33,042 bases of DNA. It comes from JBOHRE01 sp050732635. GTDB taxonomy: Bacteria > Gemmatimonadota > Gemmatimonadetes > Longimicrobiales > RSA9. Location: assembly GCA_050732635.1 (NCBI GenBank), contig JBOHRE010000031.1:1-33042 (forward strand). Direction: 5' to 3'. Below are positions 7,262-16,058 of this stretch, in pieces. Under the pieces are notes generated by a model. It did not search any database. It was not told the origin of the DNA and saw only the letters and a program-made list of their open reading frames with translations. The translations under genes were made by a program, and so were the position numbers. The first letter of the stretch is position 1. The number at the start of each line of letters is the position of its first letter.

Positions 7262-9645
7262 TGGGCGTCCGCGGTCCGGTTGCGATTCGCCAGGTGACGC
7301 TCGAAGAGCTCCAGGATCCGCCGGTACTCGTCCGTCCACGAGCTGGGCTCGACGAACGCGTGGTCCTCGACCGGGTAGACCGCCAGCTCCCAGTCCGTCT
7401 TGCCCAGCTCGATGAGCCGCTGTGCCAGACGCACCACATCCTGGAAATGAACGTTGACATCACGCATGCCATGCGCAATCAGCAGTGGATCCGCGAGACC
7501 CTCGGCGAAGTAGATCGGCGATGACCGCTGGTATGCTTCGACGTCCTCGTGCGGCAGGTTCAGAATCCGACTCGTGTACCAGTGGTTGTAGTGCGCCCAA
7601 TCCGTGACTGAGCGCAGCGCGGCGCCGGCTCCGAACGATTCCGGCGCCGTGAACAATGCCATGAGCGTGATGAAACCGCCGTACGAGCCGCCGTAGATGC
7701 CGACTCGCTCGGCATCGGTGGCGTAGCCCTGCTGCACCAGCCAGTGGGCGCCATCGATGTGGTCGGTGAGGTCGGTGCCGCCCATGTGACGATAGACTGC
7801 GGTGCGCCAGTCGCGGCCGTAGCCCGCCGATCCGCGATAGTCCATGTCCAGCACCGTATAACCGCGCTGCGCGAGCAGATGGTGGAACATGTACTCGCGG
7901 TAGTACGTCGACCACCAGTCGTGCACGTTGTGCAGGTATCCGGCACCGTGCACGAAGATGACGGCGGCACCGTTCGCCTGCGCGCCCACATCGCGCGGGC
8001 GATAGATACGGGCAGGCACCGGCGTGCCATCGCGGGCCGGGACACGCACGATCTCGGGCGCGATCCAGTCGTGGCTGCGCCATTCCGCGATCGGCGTGGT
8101 CGTCAGACGCCGCATCTCGGCGCCGGCCCGGTTCGCCATCACGTGCAGCTCCGGCGGTTCGTTGCTCCGGGAATGTACGAGCGCCAGGCGCTCACCTGCG
8201 GGCGACGGCGTGACCCAGTGTCCGCCCGCCGGCGTCGTGATGCGAACGCGGGCGCCGCCTTCCAGCGGCATATGGTAGAAGTGCCGCTCGAATGGTGACA
8301 CCTCGCTGGTCGTCAGGTAGAAGCGGCGGTCATCGGGCGCGATCTCGACGGACAGCACCTCCCATTCACCCCGCGTGAGCTGCCGCTCGTTGCTACCATC
8401 GCCCTCGACGCGGTAGAGGTGCGAGTACCCGTCGCGCTCGCTGACGAACCAGACCGCGTCGTCGCCGGGAACCCAGCCGGCGCAGCCGAAGGCCCAGGGC
8501 CCGCACGGCCCGCCGATCCACGCATCGTCACGGTCGTGAGCGATCAGCAGCAGCTGTCCAGTGGCCGCATCCAATGCGTGCAGCCACTGGTCCTTGTAGT
8601 CGAAGGAGACGGCGCCTACGAGTCCATGGGTGCCAGCGTCATTCCAGCCGAGGAACCGAATGGCCGCGAAGCGCTCGGTGCCCGCGTCGGCGCTGTCGGC
8701 TTCCTCGTGCCCGGGCGACAGATCGATCCAGCGCGCCGTGTCCTGCTCGAGATCCAGTACCGCGAGCCGACTCTCGCCCTGCAGGTCGCCGACTTTGGCT
8801 CGGGTGTCACGCGTCTCGACATAACCGGACTCGGTCACCCACTCCGGAACGATGGCGACCTCCTCCTCTTGCGGCGGCTTGGTCACGACCACGACGGCAT
8901 GGCGCCCACGCGGCTCCACCGCCAGCTCATCGAGCCGCTCGCGCTCCTCGATATAGAGCGGTCGAACCTCGAGGTCCTCCCGGCGCTGCCGCTCCTCTTC
9001 ACGCTGCTCGTCAAGCCGCTCGCGGATGCGAATCGTTTCGAACAGCTCCCGCTGCTGCTGCTCGAGATACCCACGCTGCCCCTCCGCCACCGTTTCCTCG
9101 GGCGGCGAGCCGCGCCGAACGTCGGTCAGCTGCACGACCTCCGCCGACTCGAGGTCCAGCGCGAAGAGGTTGTCGGTCCGCAGGAAGTAGATCCGTCGAT
9201 CGCCCTCGGCGAAGACCGGGCTCGATTCCGCCGCCGGCGTGTGCGTGAGGCGCCGCCGCGCCAGCGTCCGCCGATCGATGATGTACAGGTCGCCGTCGTG
9301 CGCAACCACCTTGCGTCGCTCATCGGCAGACACGTCGCCGGCCGCAACCAGCACCCCCAGCGAGTCGGCCACCGCTCCCGTCAGCCGTTCGGGCTCTCCG
9401 CCGCTGTGCCGCACACGGTACAGGGAGGGCGGCGTGTACCAGTCCAGGCCGCCCGGCTTCCAGCGGAAATAGATCCATTCGCCGTCGGGAGTCCAGCGCA
9501 CCTGGTCCGGCTCCGTGCCGACCAGCTCCGGCCCACGCATGATGTTGGCTACGGTCAATTCGAATCCGGACCCGCTCTGCTGTGCGCCAGCGTCCGCCGC
9601 CGACAGCAGCAGCAGCACCGGCATCAGCCAGCGCGCAGGAGTCAT
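7258..9645 (-). CDS. S9 family prolyl-oligopeptidase/DPP-IV-like peptidase
   Basis: A 795-residue secreted serine peptidase. A signal peptide ends at AGAQQ (about residue 22), preceded by a strong ribosome binding site (GGAGGTACGGAGACG before the ATG). Residues about 30-530 form the beta-propeller with repeats such as VRWTPDGEWIYF and WVTPSPAGERLALVHSR. Residues 560-795 are an alpha/beta hydrolase with the nucleophile S654 in GIYGGSYGGF, D729 in GMRDVNVHF and H762 in VEDHAFVEP. An unusual Arg/Glu-rich charged segment (about residues 200-245, QQQRELFETIRIRERLDEQ and following) interrupts the propeller. It would remove dipeptides or cleave small peptides in the periplasm. It is followed by the coupled binding-protein gene. 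Confidence 0.93.
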   Translation of the reverse strand: MTPARWLMPVLLLLSAADAGAQQSGSGFELTVANIMRGPELVGTEPDQVRWTPDGEWIYFRWKPGGLDWYTPPSLYRVRHSGGEPERLTGAVADSLGVLVAAGDVSADERRKVVAHDGDLYIIDRRTLARRRLTHTPAAESSPVFAEGDRRIYFLRTDNLFALDLESAEVVQLTDVRRGSPPEETVAEGQRGYLEQQQRELFETIRIRERLDEQREEERQRREDLEVRPLYIEERERLDELAVEPRGRHAVVVVTKPPQEEEVAIVPEWVTESGYVETRDTRAKVGDLQGESRLAVLDLEQDTARWIDLSPGHEEADSADAGTERFAAIRFLGWNDAGTHGLVGAVSFDYKDQWLHALDAATGQLLLIAHDRDDAWIGGPCGPWAFGCAGWVPGDDAVWFVSERDGYSHLYRVEGDGSNERQLTRGEWEVLSVEIAPDDRRFYLTTSEVSPFERHFYHMPLEGGARVRITTPAGGHWVTPSPAGERLALVHSRSNEPPELHVMANRAGAEMRRLTTTPIAEWRSHDWIAPEIVRVPARDGTPVPARIYRPRDVGAQANGAAVIFVHGAGYLHNVHDWWSTYYREYMFHHLLAQRGYTVLDMDYRGSAGYGRDWRTAVYRHMGGTDLTDHIDGAHWLVQQGYATDAERVGIYGGSYGGFITLMALFTAPESFGAGAALRSVTDWAHYNHWYTSRILNLPHEDVEAYQRSSPIYFAEGLADPLLIAHGMRDVNVHFQDVVRLAQRLIELGKTDWELAVYPVEDHAFVEPSSWTDEYRRILELFERHLANRNRTADAQ

Positions 9646-9672
9646 CGTCTCCGTACCTCCAGTCGAAATGGG

Positions 9673-10764
9673 CTAGTCGCCGAACGCGATGCCGAGCGCG
9701 CGTGCCGTGAGCACCGTATCGGAGTCGAGCGGGACGCGCTTGATTTCGGCGATCGCTTCGGCGAGCGGGACCGCGCGCACATCCGGCGGGTCCAGCGCGA
9801 CCATGGTGCCGAACCGCCGCTGAGCCACGAGGCGGACCGCCGCCGCGCCGAACCGCAGCGCGATGAGCCGGTCGTACGCCGTCGGCGAGCCGCCTCGCTG
9901 CAAGTGGCCGAGAATCAGGGAGCGCGACTCCTGGCCGGTGCACTCCGTGATCTCGGCGGCAATTGCGTCCGCGATGCCGCCGAAGCGCGCGGCACGTCCG
10001 GGTCCGGGCTCCTCCCGGTACGTCGGGCTTCCACCTCGCGGCACCGCACCCTCGGCAACGACGACAATGGCAAAGCGCCGCCCCGACCGGTAGCGCTCCT
10101 CGACCTTCGCGCAGACTCGCTCGAGATCGAATGGGATCTCCGGCATCAGAATCACATCGGCACTCGCGCTGACCCCGGCGTGCAGCGCGATCCACCCGGT
10201 GTGCCGGCCCATGACCTCCACGACCATCACGCGCTCATGGCTCTCCGCCGTCGACACCAGCTTGTCCAGCGCCTCGCTCGCGGTTTGCACGGCCGTGTGG
10301 AAACCGAACGTGAGATGCGTTGCGGCGAGGTCGTTGTCGATCGTCTTCGGCACACCAATGATCGGCAGACCCTTCTCCGCCAGCCTGCACGCAATGCTGA
10401 GGGAGCCGTCGCCGCCGATCACGATCAGCGCATCGAGTTGCTGACGTCGGAACTCGGCGACGACCTGATCCGATCGATCCACGTACTCGAACGTGCCATC
10501 GGGCAGCGCGACCGGCCATTCGAAGGGATTCCCGCGATTCGTGGTCCCGAGGATCGTGCCGCCGAGGTGCGTGATGCCGCGCACGGATTCGCGATCCAGG
10601 CGGAGGATCTCGGCCTCGCCCAGCAAGCCGCCGAATCCGCGCCGGATCCCACTCACCTCCCAGCCCTGCGCGACGGCCGCGAGCACGACCGCCCGGATCA
10701 CTGCGTTCAGCCCCGGCGCGTCACCGCCACCGGTGCTCAACGCGATCTTTCGGATCTCCCGCAT
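9673..10764 (-). CDS. pfkA: 6-phosphofructokinase
   Basis: A 363-residue phosphofructokinase: fructose 6-phosphate to fructose 1,6-bisphosphate, the committed step of glycolysis. Motifs in order are STGGGDAPGLNAVIR (residues 10-24), VIGGDGS (115-121), GVPKTIDNDL (137-146) with catalytic D143, VEVMGRHTGW and HLQRGGSPTAYDR. At the two positions that track phosphoryl donor in this family (E. coli 104 and 124) it has G120 and K140. Glycine at the first is the ATP-type residue, while lysine at the second is shared with PPi-type enzymes. This pair is known from ATP-using group III enzymes of actinobacteria. The ATG at 10764 has AGGGCAGG before it. The gene lies 34 bp after the SelW-like gene and probably shares its promoter. 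Confidence 0.93.
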   Translation of the reverse strand: MREIRKIALSTGGGDAPGLNAVIRAVVLAAVAQGWEVSGIRRGFGGLLGEAEILRLDRESVRGITHLGGTILGTTNRGNPFEWPVALPDGTFEYVDRSDQVVAEFRRQQLDALIVIGGDGSLSIACRLAEKGLPIIGVPKTIDNDLAATHLTFGFHTAVQTASEALDKLVSTAESHERVMVVEVMGRHTGWIALHAGVSASADVILMPEIPFDLERVCAKVEERYRSGRRFAIVVVAEGAVPRGGSPTYREEPGPGRAARFGGIADAIAAEITECTGQESRSLILGHLQRGGSPTAYDRLIALRFGAAAVRLVAQRRFGTMVALDPPDVRAVPLAEAIAEIKRVPLDSDTVLTARALGIAFGD

Positions 10765-10798
10765 ACCTGCCCTGGCGGCCACGCTCGCGACCGGTTGC

Positions 10799-11032
10799 TC
10801 AGATCAGTTGTGCCTCGATCTCGTCCCATGTGGGGTGGCGACCGGTTCGCTTCTTCGAGTGGATCAGCCGGCCATCGGCGACCACCTCGAACACACCACC
10901 GCTCGAGCGCATCAGCTCGACGGTGGCTTCGGGGAATCGCTCCTTGATTCGGGCTTCCAGACTGGAAGCGCGCGGGAGGTAGTTTCAGACGCCGCAGTAC
11001 TCGATCGTGATCCGGTTCGGGCTTGCCGCCAT
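10799..11032 (-). CDS. SelW/Rdx-family selenoprotein with in-frame UGA
   Basis: A 77-residue thioredoxin-like protein, readable only if the TGA at 10987-10985 is decoded as selenocysteine. The translation begins MAASPNRITIEYCGV, then U16, then NYLPRASSLEARIKERFP. It continues with the Rdx-family signature SSGGVFEVVADGRLIHSKK and TGRHPTWDEIEAQLI, ending at TGA 10801-10799. C13 and U16 form a CxxU redox motif after a beta strand, as in SelW/SelT/SelH relatives. Most bacterial homologues have CxxC or CxxU there. GGAG sits six bases before the ATG. A 7-bp hairpin with loop GTC starts just after the UGA (see 10953-10969). Standard gene finding would truncate it at residue 15. Function is probably a thiol/selenol oxidoreductase. 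It heads the pfkA transcript. Confidence 0.82.
10953..10969 (-). promoter_or_regulatory. Bacterial SECIS-like hairpin
   Basis: On the minus strand GCTTCCAGTCTGGAAGC folds into a perfect 7-bp stem with a three-base loop GUC. The loop's first base is G, 23 nt after the UGA at 10987-10985. Known bacterial SECIS elements have a short apical loop with a G in its first two positions, about 16-37 nt past the UGA. It therefore meets the SelB-binding criteria by eye. Confidence 0.75.
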
Positions 11033-11069
11033 CCGGTTCTCCAGTCGGTGCAATGCTGCTGCCGAGCCA

Positions 11070-11098
11070 AGCCTAGCGGCGCGCTGAGGGGGTGTCAA
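11070..11098 (-). promoter_or_regulatory. Sigma-70-type promoter for selW-pfkA unit
   Basis: On the minus strand a perfect TTGACA (11098-11093) is followed after exactly 17 bp by TAGGCT (11075-11070), 37 bp before the ATG at 11032. The -35 box is consensus and the -10 is weak. It would drive the SelW-like gene and probably pfkA and the genes after it. Confidence 0.55.
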
Positions 11099-11285
11099 TT
11101 TCCGCGTGCTGCGCACCACCGGCACCACGCTCGGCCGCTAGCCGACGTCGCCCAGCGCCGCACTGCAGTGCAGCGGCCGCCCTTGACGCGTGCGTGAGAC
11201 GATGACGATCTTCCAGGGGCCAACCCCCGTCCCGACGCTCGGTACCGGCGAAGCTCGCCGTTCGATCCCCTGACCACCTAGTTCG

Positions 11286-14270
11286 GTGCCTTCCGATTCG
11301 AGGCCATTGCCGCCGCGCGGGCGCCCCACGGGCCGGCAGCTCCGCGCCGTGCTCATCTCGCTCGCCGCATTCGCGATTCCCGTTGCGGGCGCCTTCCTTT
11401 TCCCGGACGCGCTGCAAGACTACGAAGCCCTGCTCTGGTTGCTCGCGCTGGTGCCCGCGTTCCTGCTCGCGTACGACCGCGGCTGGGGCGGCGTGGCGAC
11501 TGCGCTGGCCGCAGGCATGGCGCTGCTGTCCCTGACGTACGCGTATGTCGAGGCGACAGGCCGCGCCGTGCCCAGCCTTCTGTTCGCCGTCGTGGTCGCT
11601 TATCTCGTGCTCGCTCTGGGCATCGGCTGGCTGACCGAGCGGCTGCGCGGCCGCACTGGCGGCGCTCAGAGCTTGTCGGACCCGCTCACTGGCCTGGCCG
11701 GCCGCGGTTACGCAGAGTTCTTTCTCGAGAAGGAGTTCGCTGCGGCCGAGCGTGGCCGACCCCTTGCCATCGTGCTGTTCGGCATCGACGACGCAGACGG
11801 CTACCGCCAGCGCCACGGGGACGGCATGACGGATCGCGCGATTCGCACGATCGGCGAGGTACTGGCGCAGGGCACCCGTAAGATGAACCTGTCCGCACGC
11901 TATGACACGGACCGGTTCCTGTGCATCCTGGGCGTCTGCGACGAGGAGGGCGCCGTCACGTTCTCGCTGCGTCTCCAGGACCTGCTGCGCGAGGCCGGCC
12001 CCCTGGGCGACGTGGCGCTACCGACCTTGAGCGCCGGCATTGCCGCCTATCGTCCGGATACAACGGGCGCCGCCGAGCTCATCAGCTGCGCCGAGCGGGC
12101 CCGGCGTCAGGCCGTGGCTGATGGCGGGGACCGTGTCCGCGTTTTCGGCCGTGGCTTCTCCAGCCGGCGCGGCGCTCGTTTCCCGGAGGGTGCCACCGCC
12201 GCCCCGGCAGCGCACGTCACGCCGCGTGACGAGCGCACGCCCATCGGCACCGGGCGGCTCGCCTTCGTCTTCGCGGCGGATCCCGGAACCCGCGAGCGCC
12301 TGCTTCGCTTTCTCGAGCGCGAGGCCTTCCGTGTCACGGCCGGCAGTTCGCTTTCCGATGGCGTTGCACTGCTCAGGCGCGATTATGATCTGGTCTTCAC
12401 CGACCTGGGGAGCACGCGGCCCGTGCTCCAGTTGATCCGCGAGATTCGCGCACGATCGCCTGCCACCCGCATCCTCGGCATCCTCGCGATCGACGGCCGC
12501 GATCTGGTCCAGGACGTGGTCTCCACCCGCGTCGACGGATACTTCCACCCGCTCATCGAGCCCGAATCGATGCGCGACCGACTGGTCGAGCTGTTGGACG
12601 AGCGCGACTGGATCCTGGAAGCCTCGATCCTCAACCAGCAGCTCGCCGAGGAGCTGCGCGCCACGTCCCGTGCCGCACAGGAGGCCCGCAAGGAGAGCGA
12701 GCAGGCGATCCGCCAGAGTGAGGAATACTTTCGCGCACTCATCGAGAACAGCGCCGACATCATCGCGGTCGTCAATCCGGACGCGACCATCCGCTATGTC
12801 AGCCCGGCCATCGAGCGGGTATTGGGCCGCACGCCCGAAGGGCTCTTCGGTGGTGGCGCATTCGACTTCGTCCACCCCGACGATCAGCCTCCGGCGAAGG
12901 AGCTTTTCGCGCGCGTGCTCGCGGAGCCCGGAGCCACCAGGCAGACCGACATTCGCGCCCGGCACGAAGACGGAGGCTGGCGCGTGCTCGAGATCGCGGT
13001 CAGCAACCTGCTCAATGCTCCTTCGGTCGGCGGGCTGGTGGTCAATGCGCGTGACATCACGGACCGTCGAACCGCAGAGCGCGCTCTGCTCGAAAGTCAG
13101 GAACTGCTCGCGCGCAGCCAGAAAATGGACGCGATCGGCCGTCTCGCTGGCGGCGTCGCGCACGACTTCAACAATCTGCTGACCGCGATCCAGGGACACG
13201 CGGAGCTTCTGCTCGCCGATCTGCCGGCGGACAGCCCCATCCAGCCCGACCTGCGCGAGATCGCCGAGGCGGCGCGACGCGCGACAGCGCTCACGCGCCA
13301 GTTGCTCGCTTTCAGCCGCAAGCAGGTGCTGCAGCCGCGCGTGCTCGACATCAACGCCGTGGTCGGCGAGCTCGAAAAGATCCTGCGCCGCCTGATCGGC
13401 GAGGATGTCAGTCTCGACATCGAACTCGATGATGATGCCGGCTTCTGCCAGATCGATCCGACCCAGATCGAGCAGGTTCTGATCAACCTTGCTGTGAACG
13501 CGCGGGATGCCATGCCGCAGGGTGGCAAGCTCAGCATCCGCACCGGCAGCCAGAGGGTGACCCGCAACGAGGCGGCGGCGCGCGATCTCGAGCCCGGCGT
13601 CTACGTCGTCGTTACGGTGAGCGATACCGGTCACGGCATCGAGCCCGACATCATTGCCAAGATCTTCGAGCCGTTCTTCACGACCAAGGAGCACGGCAAG
13701 GGCACCGGGCTCGGTCTTTCCACCGCTTACGGCATCGTGAAACAGAGTGCCGGTCACATTCAGGTCGACAGCCGGCCGGGGCGCGGCGCCACGTTCCATG
13801 TCTATCTGCCGCGCGTGCCGGCGGCGCCGGCGCGGGCAGCCGCCGAGACCGCGGAGCTGACGGTCTCGCCGCGTGGCGCCGAATCGATCCTGCTGGTCGA
13901 GGACGAGACCGGCGTCCGCAACCTCGCGCTGCGCGTCCTGCGCCGTGGCGGCTATGACGTCAGTGTCGCACCCGATGGCGTCGAGGCCGTCGCCTTGATC
14001 GAGCAGCGTGAGGCCCCCTTCGACCTGCTCCTGACCGACGTCGTCATGCCCCGGATGGGCGGCAAGGAGCTCGCCGACCGGGCCTCGGCAATCATGCCGC
14101 GCATACGAATCCTCTTCATGTCCGGCTACAACGAGGAGGCAGTCGCGCAGCATGGCGTGTTGACCGAGGGCACGCACTTCCTGGAGAAGCCGTTCAGTCC
14201 GGACGTGTTGCTCCGAAAGGTGCGGGCCGCCCTGGACGAGGTGGATCTTTCTCTCCGCGACGTGACCTGA
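11286..14270 (+). CDS. Membrane hybrid sensor histidine kinase with degenerate GGDEF and receiver domains
   Basis: A 994-residue multidomain signalling protein. Four transmembrane helices lie at about residues 20-40, 47-63, 69-90 and 95-117. A GGDEF-fold domain (about 130-265) has the signature replaced by DTDRF (207-211), so cyclase activity is not expected. Next is a receiver-like domain (about 320-437, with DLVFTDLGS), a short coiled linker, and a PAS domain (about 478-600, with VNPDATIRYVSPAIERVLG). The kinase core has the phospho-accepting H626 in GGVAHDFNNLL, then an ATPase domain with NLAVNARDAMPQGG, SDTGHGI and FTTKEHGKGTGLGL. The C-terminal receiver (about 866-985) has D918 in LLLTDVVMPRMGG. 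The GTG start at 11286 lacks an obvious ribosome binding site; the first ATG would lose transmembrane helices. Seven bases separate it from the amidohydrolase gene. Confidence 0.9.
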   Translation: MPSDSRPLPPRGRPTGRQLRAVLISLAAFAIPVAGAFLFPDALQDYEALLWLLALVPAFLLAYDRGWGGVATALAAGMALLSLTYAYVEATGRAVPSLLFAVVVAYLVLALGIGWLTERLRGRTGGAQSLSDPLTGLAGRGYAEFFLEKEFAAAERGRPLAIVLFGIDDADGYRQRHGDGMTDRAIRTIGEVLAQGTRKMNLSARYDTDRFLCILGVCDEEGAVTFSLRLQDLLREAGPLGDVALPTLSAGIAAYRPDTTGAAELISCAERARRQAVADGGDRVRVFGRGFSSRRGARFPEGATAAPAAHVTPRDERTPIGTGRLAFVFAADPGTRERLLRFLEREAFRVTAGSSLSDGVALLRRDYDLVFTDLGSTRPVLQLIREIRARSPATRILGILAIDGRDLVQDVVSTRVDGYFHPLIEPESMRDRLVELLDERDWILEASILNQQLAEELRATSRAAQEARKESEQAIRQSEEYFRALIENSADIIAVVNPDATIRYVSPAIERVLGRTPEGLFGGGAFDFVHPDDQPPAKELFARVLAEPGATRQTDIRARHEDGGWRVLEIAVSNLLNAPSVGGLVVNARDITDRRTAERALLESQELLARSQKMDAIGRLAGGVAHDFNNLLTAIQGHAELLLADLPADSPIQPDLREIAEAARRATALTRQLLAFSRKQVLQPRVLDINAVVGELEKILRRLIGEDVSLDIELDDDAGFCQIDPTQIEQVLINLAVNARDAMPQGGKLSIRTGSQRVTRNEAAARDLEPGVYVVVTVSDTGHGIEPDIIAKIFEPFFTTKEHGKGTGLGLSTAYGIVKQSAGHIQVDSRPGRGATFHVYLPRVPAAPARAAAETAELTVSPRGAESILLVEDETGVRNLALRVLRRGGYDVSVAPDGVEAVALIEQREAPFDLLLTDVVMPRMGGKELADRASAIMPRIRILFMSGYNEEAVAQHGVLTEGTHFLEKPFSPDVLLRKVRAALDEVDLSLRDVT

Positions 14271-14277
14271 GCCTACC

Positions 14278-16026
14278 ATGACCGGGATCCATCGTCTGGC
14301 CGCCGGCTGGCGACAGCTCGCGTTCCTGCTGCTTGCCCTGCTCGCGGCGCCACCGTTGGAGGCGCAGCAGGCCGACCTGATCGTCACCGGCGCGCGCGTC
14401 TGGACAGGGGATCCGGCAGCGCCGTGGGCCCGGGCTCTCGCCATCGCGCGCGGCCGCCTGATCGTCGTCGGGTCGATCGCGGAGGCAATGCGTCATCGCA
14501 CCGCCGCCACTCGCATGCTCGCGGCCGATGATGCGTTCGTCATGCCCGGCTTCATCGACAATCACACGCACTTCGAACGCGCCGGCGCGCTGCTCCTCGG
14601 CGTCAACCTGCTCGATGTCGCCGACGAGACAGGCCTGGTGCGCCGCGTGCGGCAGGCTCGCGATCGGCTTCCGCCGGGCGCGTGGTTGCTCGGCGGCGAC
14701 TGGGGCGCCTACGAAGACTGGGCCCTGGGCTCGAGCGGGCAGCCCGCTGGCGGCCGGGCCGCCGACCGATTCGCGCCGCAGCGCGCGATGATCGATTCAC
14801 TCACACCCGCCTCGCCCGTGCTGCTGAACCGGTGGGACCGCTCGCAGTATCTCGCGAATGCTCGAGCTCTGGAGCTCGCCGGCCTGTCCTGCGCCGACGC
14901 CGGTGTGGAATGCGTGAGTGGCCTGATGACCGGGCGTCTCTCGCCGGCTGCGGCCGCGCGCGTGCGCCGCGTGATTCCACCGAAGCCGCTCGAGCAGAGG
15001 CTGGTCGAGTCGCGTGCCGCGCTGGCGGATCTGGCGAGTCACGGCGTCACGACCATCCACGACAACACGTCGCCCGAGCAGCTCGCCGTGTTCCAGGAGC
15101 TGCGCTCGCGCCGTGAGCTCACGGTCCGCGTCTACGCGCGGCCGACACTCGATCGCTGGGCAGCCCTCGGCGCGATCGGCATTCGCCACGGCTTCGGCGA
15201 TGAATGGATCCGCATCGGCGGCCTGAAAGGGTTCGTCGATGGCATCATGGGCAACTCCTCGGCCCGCTTCTACGAGCCCTACCTGACGACCGGCGAGCGC
15301 GGGAGCTGGCGGGACATGGTCAGCGATCCGCCGGGCATGCTCGCGCTGCTTCTCGGCGCCGATTCGACTGGCCACTGGCCACAGGTGCACGCGATCGGTG
15401 ACGAGGCGATCGATACGCTACTCGACATGTTCGAAGAGGTGCGGCGGCGGAACGGTCCGCGCGAGCGGCGCTGGCGCATCATTCACGCCCAGGTGTTGCG
15501 CGATGCCGAGGTCGCACGTCGCATGGCCGCGCTCGGCGTCGTCGCTGAAGTGCAGCCCTATCATGCGATCGATGACATGCGCTGGATGGAAGAGCGCATT
15601 GGCCGGCGCGCTCGTTGGGCCTACGCGTTCCGCACGCTGCACGAGGCCGGCGTCACGCTTTCCTTCGGCAGCGACTGGCCAGGCACGAACGCCTCCTGGT
15701 ACCCCGCCGAGCCGGTGCTCGGCATTTACGCTGCCGTCACTCGCCAGACCCTCGACGGCCGGCCGGACGCTGGCTGGTTCCCCGAAGAGAGGATCGACGT
15801 CGAGACCGCGTTGCGCGCTTACACGGTGAACAACGCCTGGGCCGCCGACGAGCTCGACGCGAAGGGATCGCTCACGGCCGGCAAGCTCGCGGATGTCGTC
15901 ATCCTGGATCGCGATCCATTCACTGCGCAGCCGTCCGAGCTCAAGGATGTGCGGGTATTGATCACGATCGTCGGCGGCCGCATCATCTTCGACCGCGAAG
16001 GCGTGGCCGGTACGGACCCCGACTAG
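14278..16026 (+). CDS. Secreted YtcJ-like amidohydrolase
   Basis: A 582-residue metal-dependent amidohydrolase of the amidohydrolase-3/YtcJ family. A signal peptide (LAFLLLALLAAPPLEAQQ) predicts export. The metal site includes H96 and H98 in FIDNHTHFE, later ligands in HAIGDEAID, and the aspartate of SFGSDWPGTN near the C-terminus. The end of the protein (AGKLADVVILDRDPF ... VLITIVGGRIIF) is the usual small beta domain of composite-domain amidohydrolases. Likely reactions are hydrolysis of N-acyl or N-formyl C-N bonds; the substrate is unknown. The ATG at 14278 is 7 bp past the sensor kinase stop with only a weak ribosome binding site, suggesting read-through transcription from the kinase gene. 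Confidence 0.88.
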   Translation: MTGIHRLAAGWRQLAFLLLALLAAPPLEAQQADLIVTGARVWTGDPAAPWARALAIARGRLIVVGSIAEAMRHRTAATRMLAADDAFVMPGFIDNHTHFERAGALLLGVNLLDVADETGLVRRVRQARDRLPPGAWLLGGDWGAYEDWALGSSGQPAGGRAADRFAPQRAMIDSLTPASPVLLNRWDRSQYLANARALELAGLSCADAGVECVSGLMTGRLSPAAAARVRRVIPPKPLEQRLVESRAALADLASHGVTTIHDNTSPEQLAVFQELRSRRELTVRVYARPTLDRWAALGAIGIRHGFGDEWIRIGGLKGFVDGIMGNSSARFYEPYLTTGERGSWRDMVSDPPGMLALLLGADSTGHWPQVHAIGDEAIDTLLDMFEEVRRRNGPRERRWRIIHAQVLRDAEVARRMAALGVVAEVQPYHAIDDMRWMEERIGRRARWAYAFRTLHEAGVTLSFGSDWPGTNASWYPAEPVLGIYAAVTRQTLDGRPDAGWFPEERIDVETALRAYTVNNAWAADELDAKGSLTAGKLADVVILDRDPFTAQPSELKDVRVLITIVGGRIIFDREGVAGTDPD

Positions 16027-16058
16027 CGGCTCGCCCCCGTTCGTGACCTCCGAGGCCA

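Noticed and set aside
8419..10947. A very long plus-strand open frame opposite the S9 peptidase and pfkA genes
   Set aside because: It is antisense to two clear genes with catalytic motifs, is Arg/Pro-rich and has no domain; long empty frames are expected opposite GC-rich genes.
10985..10987. The TGA in the SelW-like gene considered as a nonsense mutation
   Set aside because: It falls at the known selenocysteine position of the family and is followed by a correctly placed hairpin; a random stop would be unlikely to meet both conditions.
11160..11171. 12-bp palindrome GCACTGCAGTGC before the sensor kinase
   Set aside because: It lies in a short GC-rich gap, has no matching promoter and could be chance; noted only.
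12018..14444. Long minus-strand open frame opposite the sensor kinase
   Set aside because: Composition is Arg/Asp/Gly-rich without motifs; the opposite strand carries the full kinase and receiver signatures.
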